Assembly (NCBI GenBank): GCA_964569815.1
Contig: CAZMUN010000005.1
Location: forward strand, 1 to 44,734
DNA: 44,734 nucleotides
Direction of reading: 5' to 3'
Source of the DNA: CAZMUN01 sp964569815
Lineage (GTDB): Archaea > Iainarchaeota > Iainarchaeia > Iainarchaeales > GCA-2688035
Shown here: piece after piece, positions 1 to 7,754 of the stretch
Layout of the letters: each line of letters starts with the position of its first letter
Position numbering within the stretch: position 1 is the stretch's first letter
Made by a program: the position numbers and the translations under genes
The notes under the pieces: model-generated
Told to the model about the DNA's origin: nothing
Seen by the model: the letters and a program-made list of their open reading frames with translations, nothing else
Databases searched by the model: none

Positions 1-54
1 GACCTTCAGGCGGACAAGCTCCCCGAGGCCGCGTCGGCGTGCGGAGCGGATGCC
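1..54 (-). ncRNA. Putative 5' end of a GC-rich structured RNA, cut by the window edge
   Basis: By direct count 40 of these 54 bases are G or C (74%), far above the surroundings. In AT-richer archaeal genomes that usually marks a structured RNA. Read on the minus strand, a TATA-like TTATAATG (positions 73-80) lies about 23 nt before a GGCATCCGC start near position 54. The minus-strand sequence holds short self-complementary pieces such as CCGC/GCGG and GCTCC/GGAGC. I do not recognise the RNA; it does not read as tRNA, 5S or a 16S 5' end. A plus-strand reading frame open from the edge to about position 90 is the alternative, but it looks like no known protein end. Confidence 0.35.
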
Positions 55-72
55 AAAAACACCAAAAAAGGG

Positions 73-80
73 CATTATAA
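73..80 (-). promoter_or_regulatory. TATA-like box for the GC-rich element at the left edge
   Basis: TTATAATG on the minus strand, about 23 nt before the abrupt onset of GC-rich sequence at position 54. The spacing fits archaeal TBP promoters. The yjbQ gene ends at position 100 on the same strand, so this box sits just past its stop. Confidence 0.35.
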
Positions 81-99
81 GCCGATTTGAGGAAAAAGA

Positions 100-492
100 C
101 TATTTTATGGAAATCAGCAGTTTTCTTTCCCTTGGGCCGTCTGCTTCCAGGAACATGATGCCCTCCCATGCGCCGAGCAAGAGATTGCCGTTCTTTACAA
201 TTACGGTTCTGCTGTTTCCGATTACCGCGCTTTTGATGTGGGAATCAGAGTTTCCCTCCAAGTGGGTGTAGCCAGCGTTCTCCGGAACAAGCTCTGAGAG
301 CTTTTTCAGGACATCGTGCTGGACGCTTGGGTCAGCGTTCTCGGTAATTATGACTGCCGCTGTCGTGTGGGGGCAGTATACAACGCATGTGCCTTCTTTT
401 ATTCCAGACTTTGAAACCGCTTGCTGAATCTGGCCAGTGACGTCAATCAGCTCGTTTCTTTTGCTTGATTTTACTGGAATTTCTGTGACCAT
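100..492 (-). CDS. yjbQ: YjbQ/UPF0047 family protein
   Basis: This 130-residue protein matches the small UPF0047/YjbQ family over its full length. Seen in the sequence are the family blocks CPHTTAAVIITENAD (about residues 40-54), the GNSDSHIKSAV stretch (about 80-90) and a GTWQG-like LLGAWEGIMF loop (about 105-114). Some members have been reported to show weak thiamine-phosphate synthase activity, and they are usually annotated as secondary thiamine-phosphate synthase; the physiological role is unsettled. The protein should be cytosolic. It is the last gene of the minus-strand run and follows the LAGLIDADG gene by 6 nt, so it may be read through from that gene's promoter. Confidence 0.85.
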   Translation of the reverse strand: MVTEIPVKSSKRNELIDVTGQIQQAVSKSGIKEGTCVVYCPHTTAAVIITENADPSVQHDVLKKLSELVPENAGYTHLEGNSDSHIKSAVIGNSRTVIVKNGNLLLGAWEGIMFLEADGPRERKLLISIK

Positions 493-498
493 AACAAA

Positions 499-1629
499 TC
501 ATCTCTTCAAACTAAAAATGGCAGCATTTCGCCACCCTAAAGACTTCACTTCCACAAGACCCTGATCTAGCAAGCCTTTAATGTAGTTATTATTGAGATT
601 ATAGCCTTTTAATTGTAATCTAACGCTTTCTCGTTTAATGTTTAGAACACTAGCCAGTTCTTCCACAGTCATTGACTTTTTGGCTAGCAATGTAAGGATC
701 TCTTTCTTTGTTTCACCTTTCTCTTTATTATACCACTTACGTTCTTTTCTCTTAAAGAAATTTAATAGAATTTGCTGCTTTTTAGGGATAACTAAATCTC
801 GCATGTCTTCAGCAATTTTAGGGAAACATTTGGAGGAGATTATGAAATATTTTCCATTAAGATACCTATATCCTAATTTTGAGCAGATTTTTTTAAGATC
901 ATCAACTAAGAGTGCCCGAGGCGAAAATTCTAAATAAATTCCGCTATCAGAAACTCTTCCTTCATCAATGATTAATGCTTTCAAAAACTCTATTAGGCAG
1001 TCGTTTGGAGAATTTAAAAGTTTCTGGGAAAGTCGGGCTTTTCCTGTTCGAAAGTCTTCTATTTCAAAGTATTGCTTTAGAATTTTTGGAACGACTTTTG
1101 GAACAATAACTCTGTAATGCTTAGGCATTGTAGTATATTCTACATCTCCAAAAGAGAGCTTAAGTTTAGCAATGAAATTATCGATTGCTTCTTTGCTTTT
1201 GTTGATGTAACAAGCGTTTCCTTTTTCACCTCCATAACCGTCACCAATGAGGTGCCCTAAAATCGAAAAGGTTTCAGGTTTTATTTGCAAAGGCAATACA
1301 GGGTTTTTGATTAAGCCACCTCTGGAGGATGCTTTAATCGCTTTTATGGAAGATTGTAACGAATTCAAAGTAACGTTTGTCGATTCACAAAGTATTTTCA
1401 ACCTAGGAAGCGAAATGTATCTATTGACAATCTTTGCAGATTGTTTACTTTTTTTGGAAACTCCCTTATGCCAAGCGTATAGCTCTGCACCGGGAAGTCC
1501 CAAATGCAGTCCTGCGTTTCGCAATGAACCAAATTTATTTTTTAAATATCCAAATAAAAGGTCTCTTGCTTCAGTGTTTAGAAGTATATAAGTGTCTCTT
1601 GGAAAATCGGATAAAGAAAGGCTTTCCAT
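499..1629 (-). CDS. Free-standing LAGLIDADG protein with HTH domains (no. 1)
   Basis: The 376-residue protein has three parts. An HTH-like N-terminal region (about 25-95) is followed by a two-motif LAGLIDADG core and a winged-helix region (about 305-360). Motif 1 is LGHLIGDGY (124-132) and motif 2 is LKALIIDEGR (216-225); both keep their acidic residue, so cleavage is possible. No Hint domain surrounds it, so this is not an intein. It could be a homing endonuclease or a DNA-binding regulator built on that fold. The first 360 bases counted have 32% GC, well below the neighbours. A TATA box 26 nt before the ATG implies a leaderless mRNA of its own between gatB and yjbQ, consistent with an inserted gene. 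Confidence 0.75.
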   Translation of the reverse strand: MESLSLSDFPRDTYILLNTEARDLLFGYLKNKFGSLRNAGLHLGLPGAELYAWHKGVSKKSKQSAKIVNRYISLPRLKILCESTNVTLNSLQSSIKAIKASSRGGLIKNPVLPLQIKPETFSILGHLIGDGYGGEKGNACYINKSKEAIDNFIAKLKLSFGDVEYTTMPKHYRVIVPKVVPKILKQYFEIEDFRTGKARLSQKLLNSPNDCLIEFLKALIIDEGRVSDSGIYLEFSPRALLVDDLKKICSKLGYRYLNGKYFIISSKCFPKIAEDMRDLVIPKKQQILLNFFKRKERKWYNKEKGETKKEILTLLAKKSMTVEELASVLNIKRESVRLQLKGYNLNNNYIKGLLDQGLVEVKSLGWRNAAIFSLKR

Positions 1630-1650
1630 AATAAAAAGTTAAATTTTGTT

Positions 1651-1658
1651 TTTATAAA
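1651..1658 (-). promoter_or_regulatory. TATA box of LAGLIDADG gene no. 1
   Basis: TTTATAAA centred about 26 nt before the ATG at 1629, so transcription should begin at or next to the start codon. It lies in the 87-nt gap after gatB, inside an imperfect palindrome TTTGTTT...AAACAAA (about 1645-1662). Confidence 0.55.
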
Positions 1659-1716
1659 CAAACATGGAACAGACGAGCTTTCCAGTGAAAAAATCAAGCG
1701 CATAGTTTCCATTAAA

Positions 1717-3126
1717 TCATAAACGCTTCAAATTTTTGAGAATTAGCTTCTGAACAAGTTTAGGATCCGCCTTGGCTCTGCTTAATCGCATTACCTCTCC
1801 AACAAGAAAATGCAAACTCTTCTGTTTTCCTCTCTTCAGATCAACCAAGGCAGATTTGTTTCTTGCCAGAACTTCTTCAACAAATTTTTCCACGTCATCT
1901 TGATTTAGATCTTTCACAAGGTTTTGTTTTTCAATGAAATCCATGGGCGGCGTACCTTTTGTAAGATACGTAATGAGAGACTCCCTTACAACTTTCTCAG
2001 TGATCTTTCCCTTCAAGAACCACTCAAATAGGGCTAGTAGTTCATCAGGGTCTAGGTTAATCTTGTCTAAGTCAAGATTGCTTCTATTAGCAATAGCCAT
2101 TATTTCACGCGTTAAGAACCGAGCAACAGTCTTTGCATCAACTTGCTTTTTAGAAATGTCCTCAAAAAGATCAGCTAAAGTAAGAGTATTAGCCAGTACT
2201 CTTGCGGTGTACTCATCTAAACTGTACTGGGCTTGTATGCGTTTTGCTTTTGCCTGGTGAAATTCAGGCAATCTAGACCTGAGTTCTTCAAGCTGTTCCT
2301 CGCTAAAGGAGAACATGGTTAAATCACTTTCTGTAATGTAGCCATAGTCTTCCTCTGTTTCTTTGGTTCGGGTTGCCTTTGTGGTCATGGTTTTTTCGTC
2401 AAAGGCACGGGTTTCTCTTACGATAGGCTTCTCATTCAACAAAAGGTTTTTTTGGCGGGCTATCTCAAAGGCCAATGCTTTTTCAACCCCTTTTTTGCCT
2501 GTCACGTTTTTTACTTCAACGCGGGCGTTTCCGTAAACGCTTACGTTGCAGTCTGCTTTGAGTGTGCCGGTTGGTGGGGAGAAAACCTTTAGGTAGGAGA
2601 GAATTGTGGTCAGCTGGTCCAAAAAATCACGGGCCTCTTTTGGGGTTTCAAAATCAGGCTCTGTTACAATCTCAACCAGGGGAATTCCGGAGCGGTTGTA
2701 GTCAACCAGGGAATAGAAACTTTTTCCCATTCCGCCTTCATGCACCAAGGCAGCTGGGTCTTCCTCCAAATGGACGCGGGTTATGCTGACCTTTTTGCCA
2801 GAGCTTAGCAAAACTTCGCCTTTTACCCCAACTGGAATCTCGTACTGGGTGATTTGAAAATTTTTTGGCATGTCTGGGTAAAAGTAGGTTTTTCTGCTGA
2901 AGAAAAATTCCTTGTTTAAGGAGCAGTCTAAGGCCAAAGCAACCTTCATTGCGTAGTCAAGGGCCTTTGCATTGAGCACGGGCTTGCTGCCAGGATGCCC
3001 GAGGCAGGTCGGGCAGGTTGCGGAATTGGGTTTTTCTGCTTCGGTTTTGCATCCGCAGAACAGCTTTGAGTCGGTGTTTAATTGCACATGGCATTCAAGG
3101 CCAATCATTACCCCTTCTTTGTTCAT
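1717..3126 (-). CDS. gatB: Asp/Glu-tRNA amidotransferase subunit B
   Basis: GatB is the tRNA-binding kinase subunit of GatCAB, which converts Asp-tRNA(Asn) or Glu-tRNA(Gln) to the amide using ammonia from GatA. The 469-residue protein has the usual length. It shows the N-terminal GLECHVQLNT block, zinc cysteines C24, C26, C38 and C41, the YPDMPKNFQITQYE block and a C-terminal YqeY/tail region. Its ATG overlaps the stop of the inositol-phosphatase gene by 4 nt, and gatA is one gene upstream, so gatC-gatA-suhB-gatB is one unit. GC drops inside the gene, from about 48% (2341-3060) to about 38.5% (1801-2340), near the AT-rich LAGLIDADG gene. Confidence 0.95.
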   Translation of the reverse strand: MNKEGVMIGLECHVQLNTDSKLFCGCKTEAEKPNSATCPTCLGHPGSKPVLNAKALDYAMKVALALDCSLNKEFFFSRKTYFYPDMPKNFQITQYEIPVGVKGEVLLSSGKKVSITRVHLEEDPAALVHEGGMGKSFYSLVDYNRSGIPLVEIVTEPDFETPKEARDFLDQLTTILSYLKVFSPPTGTLKADCNVSVYGNARVEVKNVTGKKGVEKALAFEIARQKNLLLNEKPIVRETRAFDEKTMTTKATRTKETEEDYGYITESDLTMFSFSEEQLEELRSRLPEFHQAKAKRIQAQYSLDEYTARVLANTLTLADLFEDISKKQVDAKTVARFLTREIMAIANRSNLDLDKINLDPDELLALFEWFLKGKITEKVVRESLITYLTKGTPPMDFIEKQNLVKDLNQDDVEKFVEEVLARNKSALVDLKRGKQKSLHFLVGEVMRLSRAKADPKLVQKLILKNLKRL

Positions 3127-3893
3127 TTCAGCAGCCCCATGATTTTTTTGTGAACTTTTGCATTGGAAGCAACAAGCTTGTCCTGTGAAAAAATGTCAAA
3201 ATGGCTGCCTTCTGCATTGGAAACCCTTCCGCCAGCCTCTTTTACAAGAAGGATTCCTGCTGCTGAATCCCAGGCATAAAGGCCGTATTCAAGCACTGCA
3301 TCCATTCTTCCGGCAGCAACATATGACAGTTCCAAGGCAGCGCTTCCAAGGTTTCTGGTGCTGCCGTGCTCTACAAGCCTTGTGAACATTTCAAGGTTTT
3401 TTTTTCTGGTGCCAGAACGCATGGGCAACCCAACGTTGAAAATTATTTCATTGTCTTTTGTTCGGCTTGAAACCTTGAGGCTTTTGCCGTCCAAGAACGC
3501 GCCTTTGCCTTTTTCTGCATAAAAAAGCTCGTTGACGTTTGGCTCAAAGACCACTCCCAAAACAAGCTCGTTGTTTTTCATTAATGCAATTGAAACAGAA
3601 AACATTCTTATGCCGCGCCTGAAGTTGTGTGTTCCGTCAAGCGGGTCTATAATCCAAACGTTTTCCGCTTTTTTGTGGACCTTGTCTTCTTCTGCAAAAA
3701 ATTTTGCTTTTGGAAAAGCTTTGCTTATAACCTGCTTTATTTTTCTCTGGGCTGCAAAGTCTGCCTCTGTTACAATGCCCAGTCGCAAACTCTTTGTTCT
3801 CACATAGTCGACTTTGCCCAGCTCTTTCATTATGGCTTTGCCTGCCTCTTTTGCGGCCTTTGTTGCAACCTTGAGCTCTTTTGATTTGCTCAT
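3123..3893 (-). CDS. suhB: Inositol monophosphatase / fructose-1,6-bisphosphatase family phosphatase
   Basis: The 256-residue protein belongs to the Mg-dependent, lithium-sensitive sugar phosphatase family. The metal site is visible as EED (about residue 68) and IDPLDGTHNF (about 82-91), and the second signature as YAWDSAAGILLVKEAGG near 205. Archaeal members often act on both inositol-1-phosphate and fructose-1,6-bisphosphate, so the substrate is not fixed by sequence. It is locked by 4-nt overlaps to gatA upstream and gatB downstream, which implies translational coupling. No direct tie to tRNA amidation is known; sharing an operon may simply reflect genome compaction. Confidence 0.88.
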   Translation of the reverse strand: MSKSKELKVATKAAKEAGKAIMKELGKVDYVRTKSLRLGIVTEADFAAQRKIKQVISKAFPKAKFFAEEDKVHKKAENVWIIDPLDGTHNFRRGIRMFSVSIALMKNNELVLGVVFEPNVNELFYAEKGKGAFLDGKSLKVSSRTKDNEIIFNVGLPMRSGTRKKNLEMFTRLVEHGSTRNLGSAALELSYVAAGRMDAVLEYGLYAWDSAAGILLVKEAGGRVSNAEGSHFDIFSQDKLVASNAKVHKKIMGLLK

Positions 3894-5308
3894 GAAAAGG
3901 CCTCCGCTGACCTTGCCGCTTTTACCATTTTGCTTTCTTCAAGATGGTTTGCAGTGAGCATTAGGCCAACAGGCATTTTTTCAAGTTTGGAAATGGGAAC
4001 AGAGGCATGCGGCAGGCCGGCAAGGTTTGCTGGAACAGTGCACAAGTCCATGGCATACTGCTGCATTGGAGTCAGCTCTGAAATTTCCTCAAAGGTTGGC
4101 GCTATTATGGGCATTGTGGGGTTGGCAAGAATATCCGCTTTTTGGAAAGCCTGCTTGAATTCGTTGATTAGCTTTGTTCTGACCTTCATTGCTTTCAGGT
4201 AGTATGCGTCGCGAAAGCCTGACATTCTTGCAAAGGTTCCAAGCAAAACACGCCTTTTTGCCTCCTCCCCAAATCCAGCGCTCCTAACGCTTGAAAAGTA
4301 TTCGTTGAAGCTGCCTTCAGGCTCTTTGTGCAGGCCATAGCGCATTCCACAGTACCTGGCCAGGTTTGTGCTGGCTTCGCTTGTGGAAACAAGGTAATAG
4401 GCAGGAACACCGTACTTTGCGTTCAAAGGCAGAGAGATTTCTTCAACGTTTCCAAGCTTTTCCAAGGCCTTTCTGCAGGCTTCTTGGATCTTGGGATCAC
4501 AGGCTTCAAAAAACTCTTTCACAAGCCCGTACCTTAAACCTGATTCCGGAACGGCCTTGCTGTATTCCTCAACAGGCTCATTCAACGAAGTTGAGTCATT
4601 GGCATCAAAGCCTGAAATGGTTTCTAAAAGAAGCGCTGCATCCTGCACCGTTTTTCCAATTGCACCGATTTTGTCCAAAGAGTTTGCGTAATCAATAAGG
4701 CCGTATCTGGAAACACGGCCATATGTTGGCGTCAGGCCCACTACACCACAGAAGGAAGCAGGGCATGCAATGCTTCCGCCAGTGCTTTGCCCAAGGCTTG
4801 CATGAGCAAAAGATGTTGAAGCAGTAAAGCCGGCACTTCCGCCAGAGGAGCCGCCGCAGGCTCGTTTCAAGTCATGGGGGTTTCTTGGCTTTTCAAAGCC
4901 AAGGCCAACGTTGTTTGAAAATGTCCCGAAACCGAACTCGTCTTGTGCTGTTTTTCCGATTATTACTGCGCCTTGGGCTCGGGCTTTTTCTATTACCGTT
5001 GCATTAAACAGGGGCTTGTAGCCTGAAAGTATTTTGGAGCCGGCCCTGCTTTCAAGGCCTTTTACGCAGATGCAGTCCTTTGCGCTTATTGGAAGGCCTA
5101 AAAGCTTTCCTTTGGTTTGGCCTGTTTTGACGCCGGCTTCGATTTCTCTTGCTTCTTTCAAAGCGGTTTCTTTTGCAATGGAATTGAAGTAGTGGTATTT
5201 CTGGTTTTGCTTTTCCGCTTCCTCAAGCAATTGCTCCACATGGCCTGAAACAGAAGCCTGGCCTTTTTTGACAGCCTTTACATATTCAAACGCTGTTGCA
5301 ACAGGCAT
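3890..5308 (-). CDS. gatA: Asp/Glu-tRNA amidotransferase subunit A (amidase)
   Basis: GatA hydrolyses glutamine or asparagine and passes ammonia to GatB. The 472-residue protein carries the amidase-signature triad: the lysine in SAKDC (K77), the cis-serine in GGSSGGSAG (about 154-155) and the nucleophile in STGGSIACPAS (about S179), followed by GVVGLTPTYGRVSRYGL. Length is normal. It starts 7 nt after gatC and its stop overlaps the next start by 4 nt. Archaea generally use GatDE for Gln-tRNA, so an archaeal GatCAB points mainly to Asn-tRNA synthesis, which fits the AspRS in this window. Confidence 0.95.
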   Translation of the reverse strand: MPVATAFEYVKAVKKGQASVSGHVEQLLEEAEKQNQKYHYFNSIAKETALKEAREIEAGVKTGQTKGKLLGLPISAKDCICVKGLESRAGSKILSGYKPLFNATVIEKARAQGAVIIGKTAQDEFGFGTFSNNVGLGFEKPRNPHDLKRACGGSSGGSAGFTASTSFAHASLGQSTGGSIACPASFCGVVGLTPTYGRVSRYGLIDYANSLDKIGAIGKTVQDAALLLETISGFDANDSTSLNEPVEEYSKAVPESGLRYGLVKEFFEACDPKIQEACRKALEKLGNVEEISLPLNAKYGVPAYYLVSTSEASTNLARYCGMRYGLHKEPEGSFNEYFSSVRSAGFGEEAKRRVLLGTFARMSGFRDAYYLKAMKVRTKLINEFKQAFQKADILANPTMPIIAPTFEEISELTPMQQYAMDLCTVPANLAGLPHASVPISKLEKMPVGLMLTANHLEESKMVKAARSAEAFS

Positions 5309-5315
5309 TTTTTCA

Positions 5316-5609
5316 TCACACTGCCTTGGGCCCCAAAAAGTAGCCGTCTTTTTTGTTTTTCGTGTTTTTTAAGGCCTGTTCCTGGGTTAAGCATTTTTCG
5401 ACAAGGTCTTTTCGCATAACGTTTTCAAGCCTTATGGGCTGAAAGCTTGGCTTTTCTTTGGAAACGTCAACTTCGCCCAATTTTTGGAAAGTGCCGAGGA
5501 TTTCCTTGAGCTCTGGCAAAAACTTTTCAATTTCCTCTTCGCTCAAATTAAGCCTGGCGTTCTCTGCAACGCGCAAAAGGAGCTTTTTGTCAACCTTTGG
5601 TTTTGGCAT
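5316..5609 (-). CDS. gatC: Asp/Glu-tRNA amidotransferase subunit C
   Basis: GatC is the small linker that wraps around GatA and GatB. The 97-residue product has the family's N-terminal helix pattern (VAENARLNLSEEEIEKF), the DV-rich middle and a C-terminal DGYFLGPKAV tail close to the usual FxVPxV ending. I chose the ATG at 5609 because the protein then begins MPKPKVDKK, as in homologues; an upstream in-frame start at 5672 would add a hydrophobic stretch that does not belong to the family and would run into the preceding gene. It is first of the gatC-gatA-suhB-gatB run. Confidence 0.9.
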   Translation of the reverse strand: MPKPKVDKKLLLRVAENARLNLSEEEIEKFLPELKEILGTFQKLGEVDVSKEKPSFQPIRLENVMRKDLVEKCLTQEQALKNTKNKKDGYFLGPKAV

Positions 5610-5652
5610 GAAATCGCAAATATTAAGGGGTAAAAGGAATTTAAAGGCAAGC

Positions 5653-5925
5653 CTATAATTCAAACTCTTCAATGAATCCTTTTAGGGTTCTGTATTTTTC
5701 CAAAAACTTGAAGCCCTTATCTGTCAGCGAAATGTACTTGCGGTCTTTTTTGTCAAGCTCTTCCCTTAGAAAGCCTTTTTCCACCAACTCTTGGAAGTAT
5801 TCAGAAAAGCTTTGTGAGGAAATGTTTGTGTAGCGAAGAAGGGGGGTTGGCTTAATTGAATTGTTATGCTGTCTGACCAGGCCCAAAATCGTGTAAATTA
5901 TGTCAAGTCTGCTTCTTTTTGGCAT
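5653..5925 (-). CDS. Small winged-helix DNA-binding protein
   Basis: The 90-residue protein is a lone winged helix-turn-helix of the archaeal HTH_45 type. It has helices LDIIYTILGLVRQ and TPLLRYTNISSQSFSEYFQELVEKGFL, then a wing of DKKDRKYISLTDKGFKFLEKY. Such proteins are usually transcription regulators. Its start overlaps the 3' end of the seven-helix membrane protein gene by 23 nt, so the two are probably co-translated and may act as a membrane sensor with a DNA-binding partner (inference). gatC follows after 43 nt. Confidence 0.75.
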   Translation of the reverse strand: MPKRSRLDIIYTILGLVRQHNNSIKPTPLLRYTNISSQSFSEYFQELVEKGFLREELDKKDRKYISLTDKGFKFLEKYRTLKGFIEEFEL

Positions 5926-6631
5926 TGGATAGCAACCTCGTTCTTACGCGCAGGCATATTGAAATGAATACAGCCGCTGATAAAATGTAGAATACAAGCT
6001 TTAATTCCCTTGGAAGCAGTCGCTTTGAAAAGGCAAGCAGGTTAACAACCCAAAAGCCTGCAAGCAAAAGATAGGTAACCCGATTCGGGGAAACGAGTTT
6101 GCGTTTTCCCTTTTTTGAGGCCATAAAAATAGCCAGAACAGAAGCAAGCAACACAATCGCTTGAATTGTTACCAAAAGCATTTCAGAGTTTGTTGCAAAA
6201 ACTAGTATCAGCGAAGCAAATGCAATAAGGTTAAGCGCGATTGTTTCCCTTTGAACAGAATACTTCAGCCTACTGGAAACCAGAGCCATTGCAAGCGAAA
6301 GGATGGCCAGCGTACTAAAATAGCTCACCAAGGGCAGAACCAGAAAAAAGCCCCATGGCCTTCCAAGCTCCAAGACCTCAAAAGAAAGCTGTGACAAAAG
6401 CAGGATTAGCCTAAAAGAATAGGCAATTGCAAAGTAAAGGAAAATGTTTCGGAAATGAAAAAGGCCCTTGTGCTGAGAAAGCTTGTACAAACCACGGGTT
6501 TTTAAGTATATGATTAGGCATATGCCCACGACCACCAAAAAGTAAAGAAGCTCTGTTGCAAGCATTTCCAAAGGAGGCCCTTGCAGAAAGCGCTGCATTC
6601 CTCGAAAGCCAAGGGCCATTGCTGGCGGCAT
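5903..6631 (-). CDS. Seven-helix membrane protein of unknown function
   Basis: The 242-residue protein has about seven hydrophobic segments (about residues 17-37, 53-75, 86-110, 124-142, 145-164, 177-194 and 200-222) with short basic loops, and a basic C-terminus. I do not recognise a family. It lacks the DxxR-type or lysine motifs of rhodopsins, so similarity to seven-helix receptors is only in topology. The ATG at 6631 fits a TATA-like TTTTTATA about 27 nt upstream (near 6658); a second ATG four codons in is possible. The downstream winged-helix gene overlaps its end, suggesting a regulatory pair. Confidence 0.65.
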   Translation of the reverse strand: MPPAMALGFRGMQRFLQGPPLEMLATELLYFLVVVGICLIIYLKTRGLYKLSQHKGLFHFRNIFLYFAIAYSFRLILLLSQLSFEVLELGRPWGFFLVLPLVSYFSTLAILSLAMALVSSRLKYSVQRETIALNLIAFASLILVFATNSEMLLVTIQAIVLLASVLAIFMASKKGKRKLVSPNRVTYLLLAGFWVVNLLAFSKRLLPRELKLVFYILSAAVFISICLRVRTRLLSNAKKKQT

Positions 6632-6740
6632 AAAGGAAATTCTATAAAAAGAGTATAAAAAGCATGTGGACGCAAAGTGCACATTTTTGGTTCTTCTTCT
6701 TTTTAAATGCGAAAAATGCAATTTTTTTACATAAAAAAAG

Positions 6741-6748
6741 AAGGAGGT
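6741..6748 (+). promoter_or_regulatory. Strong Shine-Dalgarno site of the secreted repeat protein gene
   Basis: AAGGAGGT, a near-complete match to the archaeal anti-SD, 7 nt before the ATG at 6756. This gene is therefore leadered, unlike many neighbours, and has a TATA-like TTTTAAAT near 6701-6709. Confidence 0.7.
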
Positions 6749-6755
6749 TCAAGCA

Positions 6756-7256
6756 ATGGAAAAAAAGCATCTTGCAGGAATTTCAGCGCTCGCTGTTTTA
6801 ATTGTTGCGGCCTCAAGCGCCTATGGATTCGGGGGCTTTGGGCAAGGCAACGAAGAAATGCAGCAGGCGCTGGAAGCAGGAAACTATGAGGCCTTTGTTG
6901 AGGCCCTGCCAAAACAGGTTTCAGAGCAGCAATTCCAAAGAATGGCTGAAAGGCACCAAAACAGGATTGCCGTGCAGCAGGCTCTGGAAAACCAGGATTA
7001 CGAAGCTTGGGTTCAGGCAATTGAGTCAAGGACCAAAATAAGGGACATGGTAACAGAAGACAATTTCCAGCAGTTTGCGGAAATGCGCCAAGCTAAGGCA
7101 CAGGGAGACCTTGAAACAGTGCAGGATTTGGCAGAGGAACTCGGCCTAAACCAGTTTGGTTTTGGCAAAGGCCAACTGGGCAGGCACCCAATGGGCAAGA
7201 GGAAAGGCTTTGGCCAAGAGCCATGCTTTCAAGGCATTGAAGAGGGCTCCGAATAG
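6756..7256 (+). CDS. Small secreted protein with tandem helical repeats
   Basis: The 166-residue protein starts with a signal peptide (MEKKHLAGISALAVLIVAASSAYG, probable cleavage near residue 24). The mature part has two repeats of about 41 residues beginning QQALEAGNYEAFVEAL and QQALENQDYEAWVQAI, and a shorter third unit ending in DLAEELGL. The repeats resemble small exported helical proteins seen in many uncultured archaea and candidate-phyla bacteria; no function is established. The tail is rich in Gly, Lys and Phe, with one cysteine. It is preceded by a strong Shine-Dalgarno site and followed by a T9 run, so it is a single-gene unit likely expressed well. Confidence 0.75.
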   Translation: MEKKHLAGISALAVLIVAASSAYGFGGFGQGNEEMQQALEAGNYEAFVEALPKQVSEQQFQRMAERHQNRIAVQQALENQDYEAWVQAIESRTKIRDMVTEDNFQQFAEMRQAKAQGDLETVQDLAEELGLNQFGFGKGQLGRHPMGKRKGFGQEPCFQGIEEGSE

Positions 7257-7271
7257 GGGCCTTCTCCCTTC

Positions 7272-7280
7272 TTTTTTTTT
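7272..7280 (+). terminator. T9 tract after the secreted repeat protein gene
   Basis: Nine consecutive T residues 15 nt after the stop codon, the usual form of an archaeal intrinsic terminator. A weak hairpin (AAGGC...GGCCTT) follows directly. Confidence 0.55.
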
Positions 7281-7340
7281 AAGGCTTGCCGGCCTTTTGC
7301 AGCCCTTTTTTAAGTTTTTCTTTTGGTAAAATGGGTAATA

Positions 7341-7357
7341 CTTTTTCTTTGAAAAAG
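7341..7357 (+). repeat. 7-bp inverted repeat upstream of speD
   Basis: CTTTTTC, three bases, then GAAAAAG, a perfect small stem about 56 nt before the chosen speD start. It could be an operator or a leader hairpin for the polyamine genes; nothing in the sequence decides between these. Confidence 0.35.
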
Positions 7358-7412
7358 CAACTTGGGGGTGATGCTGTGGACTGCATTTATTCAAGTGAGG
7401 AGGGCGGTGAGG

Positions 7413-7754
7413 ATGGCCATCGGGTTTCACATCATCGCCGAATTCAAGGGCTGTTCAGCAAAACAGCTTGAAAAAATTGAGGCCGTTGAACCGGTTTTGG
7501 AAAAGGCCGTTAAGGAAAGCGGTTTAACCAAGCTTCATTCCAAATACCACCAATTCAAGCCGTTTGGGGTAACAGGCTTTGTTCTTTTGTCAGAATCGCA
7601 CATAAGCGTGCACACCTGGCCGGAAAAAGGCTTTATTGCGGTGGACGTGTTTACCTGCGGGCCGCCGCCAAAGGCAAGAAAGGCCTTGAAAATTTTGGAG
7701 GAAGGCTTTAAGCCTGAAAGCGTGGCAAAAAAGGAGCTGGAAAGGGATGAATAG
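7413..7754 (+). CDS. speD: S-adenosylmethionine decarboxylase proenzyme
   Basis: SpeD makes decarboxylated S-adenosylmethionine, the aminopropyl donor for polyamines. With the start at 7413 the protein has 113 residues, the normal size of the prokaryotic small type. The self-processing site is LSESH: cleavage between E61 and S62 would create the pyruvoyl group. The following HTWPE (H67) and FTCG (C82) supply the other catalytic residues. The chosen ATG gives the typical IGFHIIAEFKGC N-terminus and is preceded by GGCGGTGAGG; earlier in-frame starts add 17 atypical residues. The end overlaps the bpsA start by 8 nt, so the two are coupled. Confidence 0.92.
   Translation: MAIGFHIIAEFKGCSAKQLEKIEAVEPVLEKAVKESGLTKLHSKYHQFKPFGVTGFVLLSESHISVHTWPEKGFIAVDVFTCGPPPKARKALKILEEGFKPESVAKKELERDE

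Noticed and set aside
499..1629. Reading the LAGLIDADG gene as an intein fragment of gatB
   Set aside because: No Hint blocks are present, it has its own start, stop and promoter, and gatB is complete.
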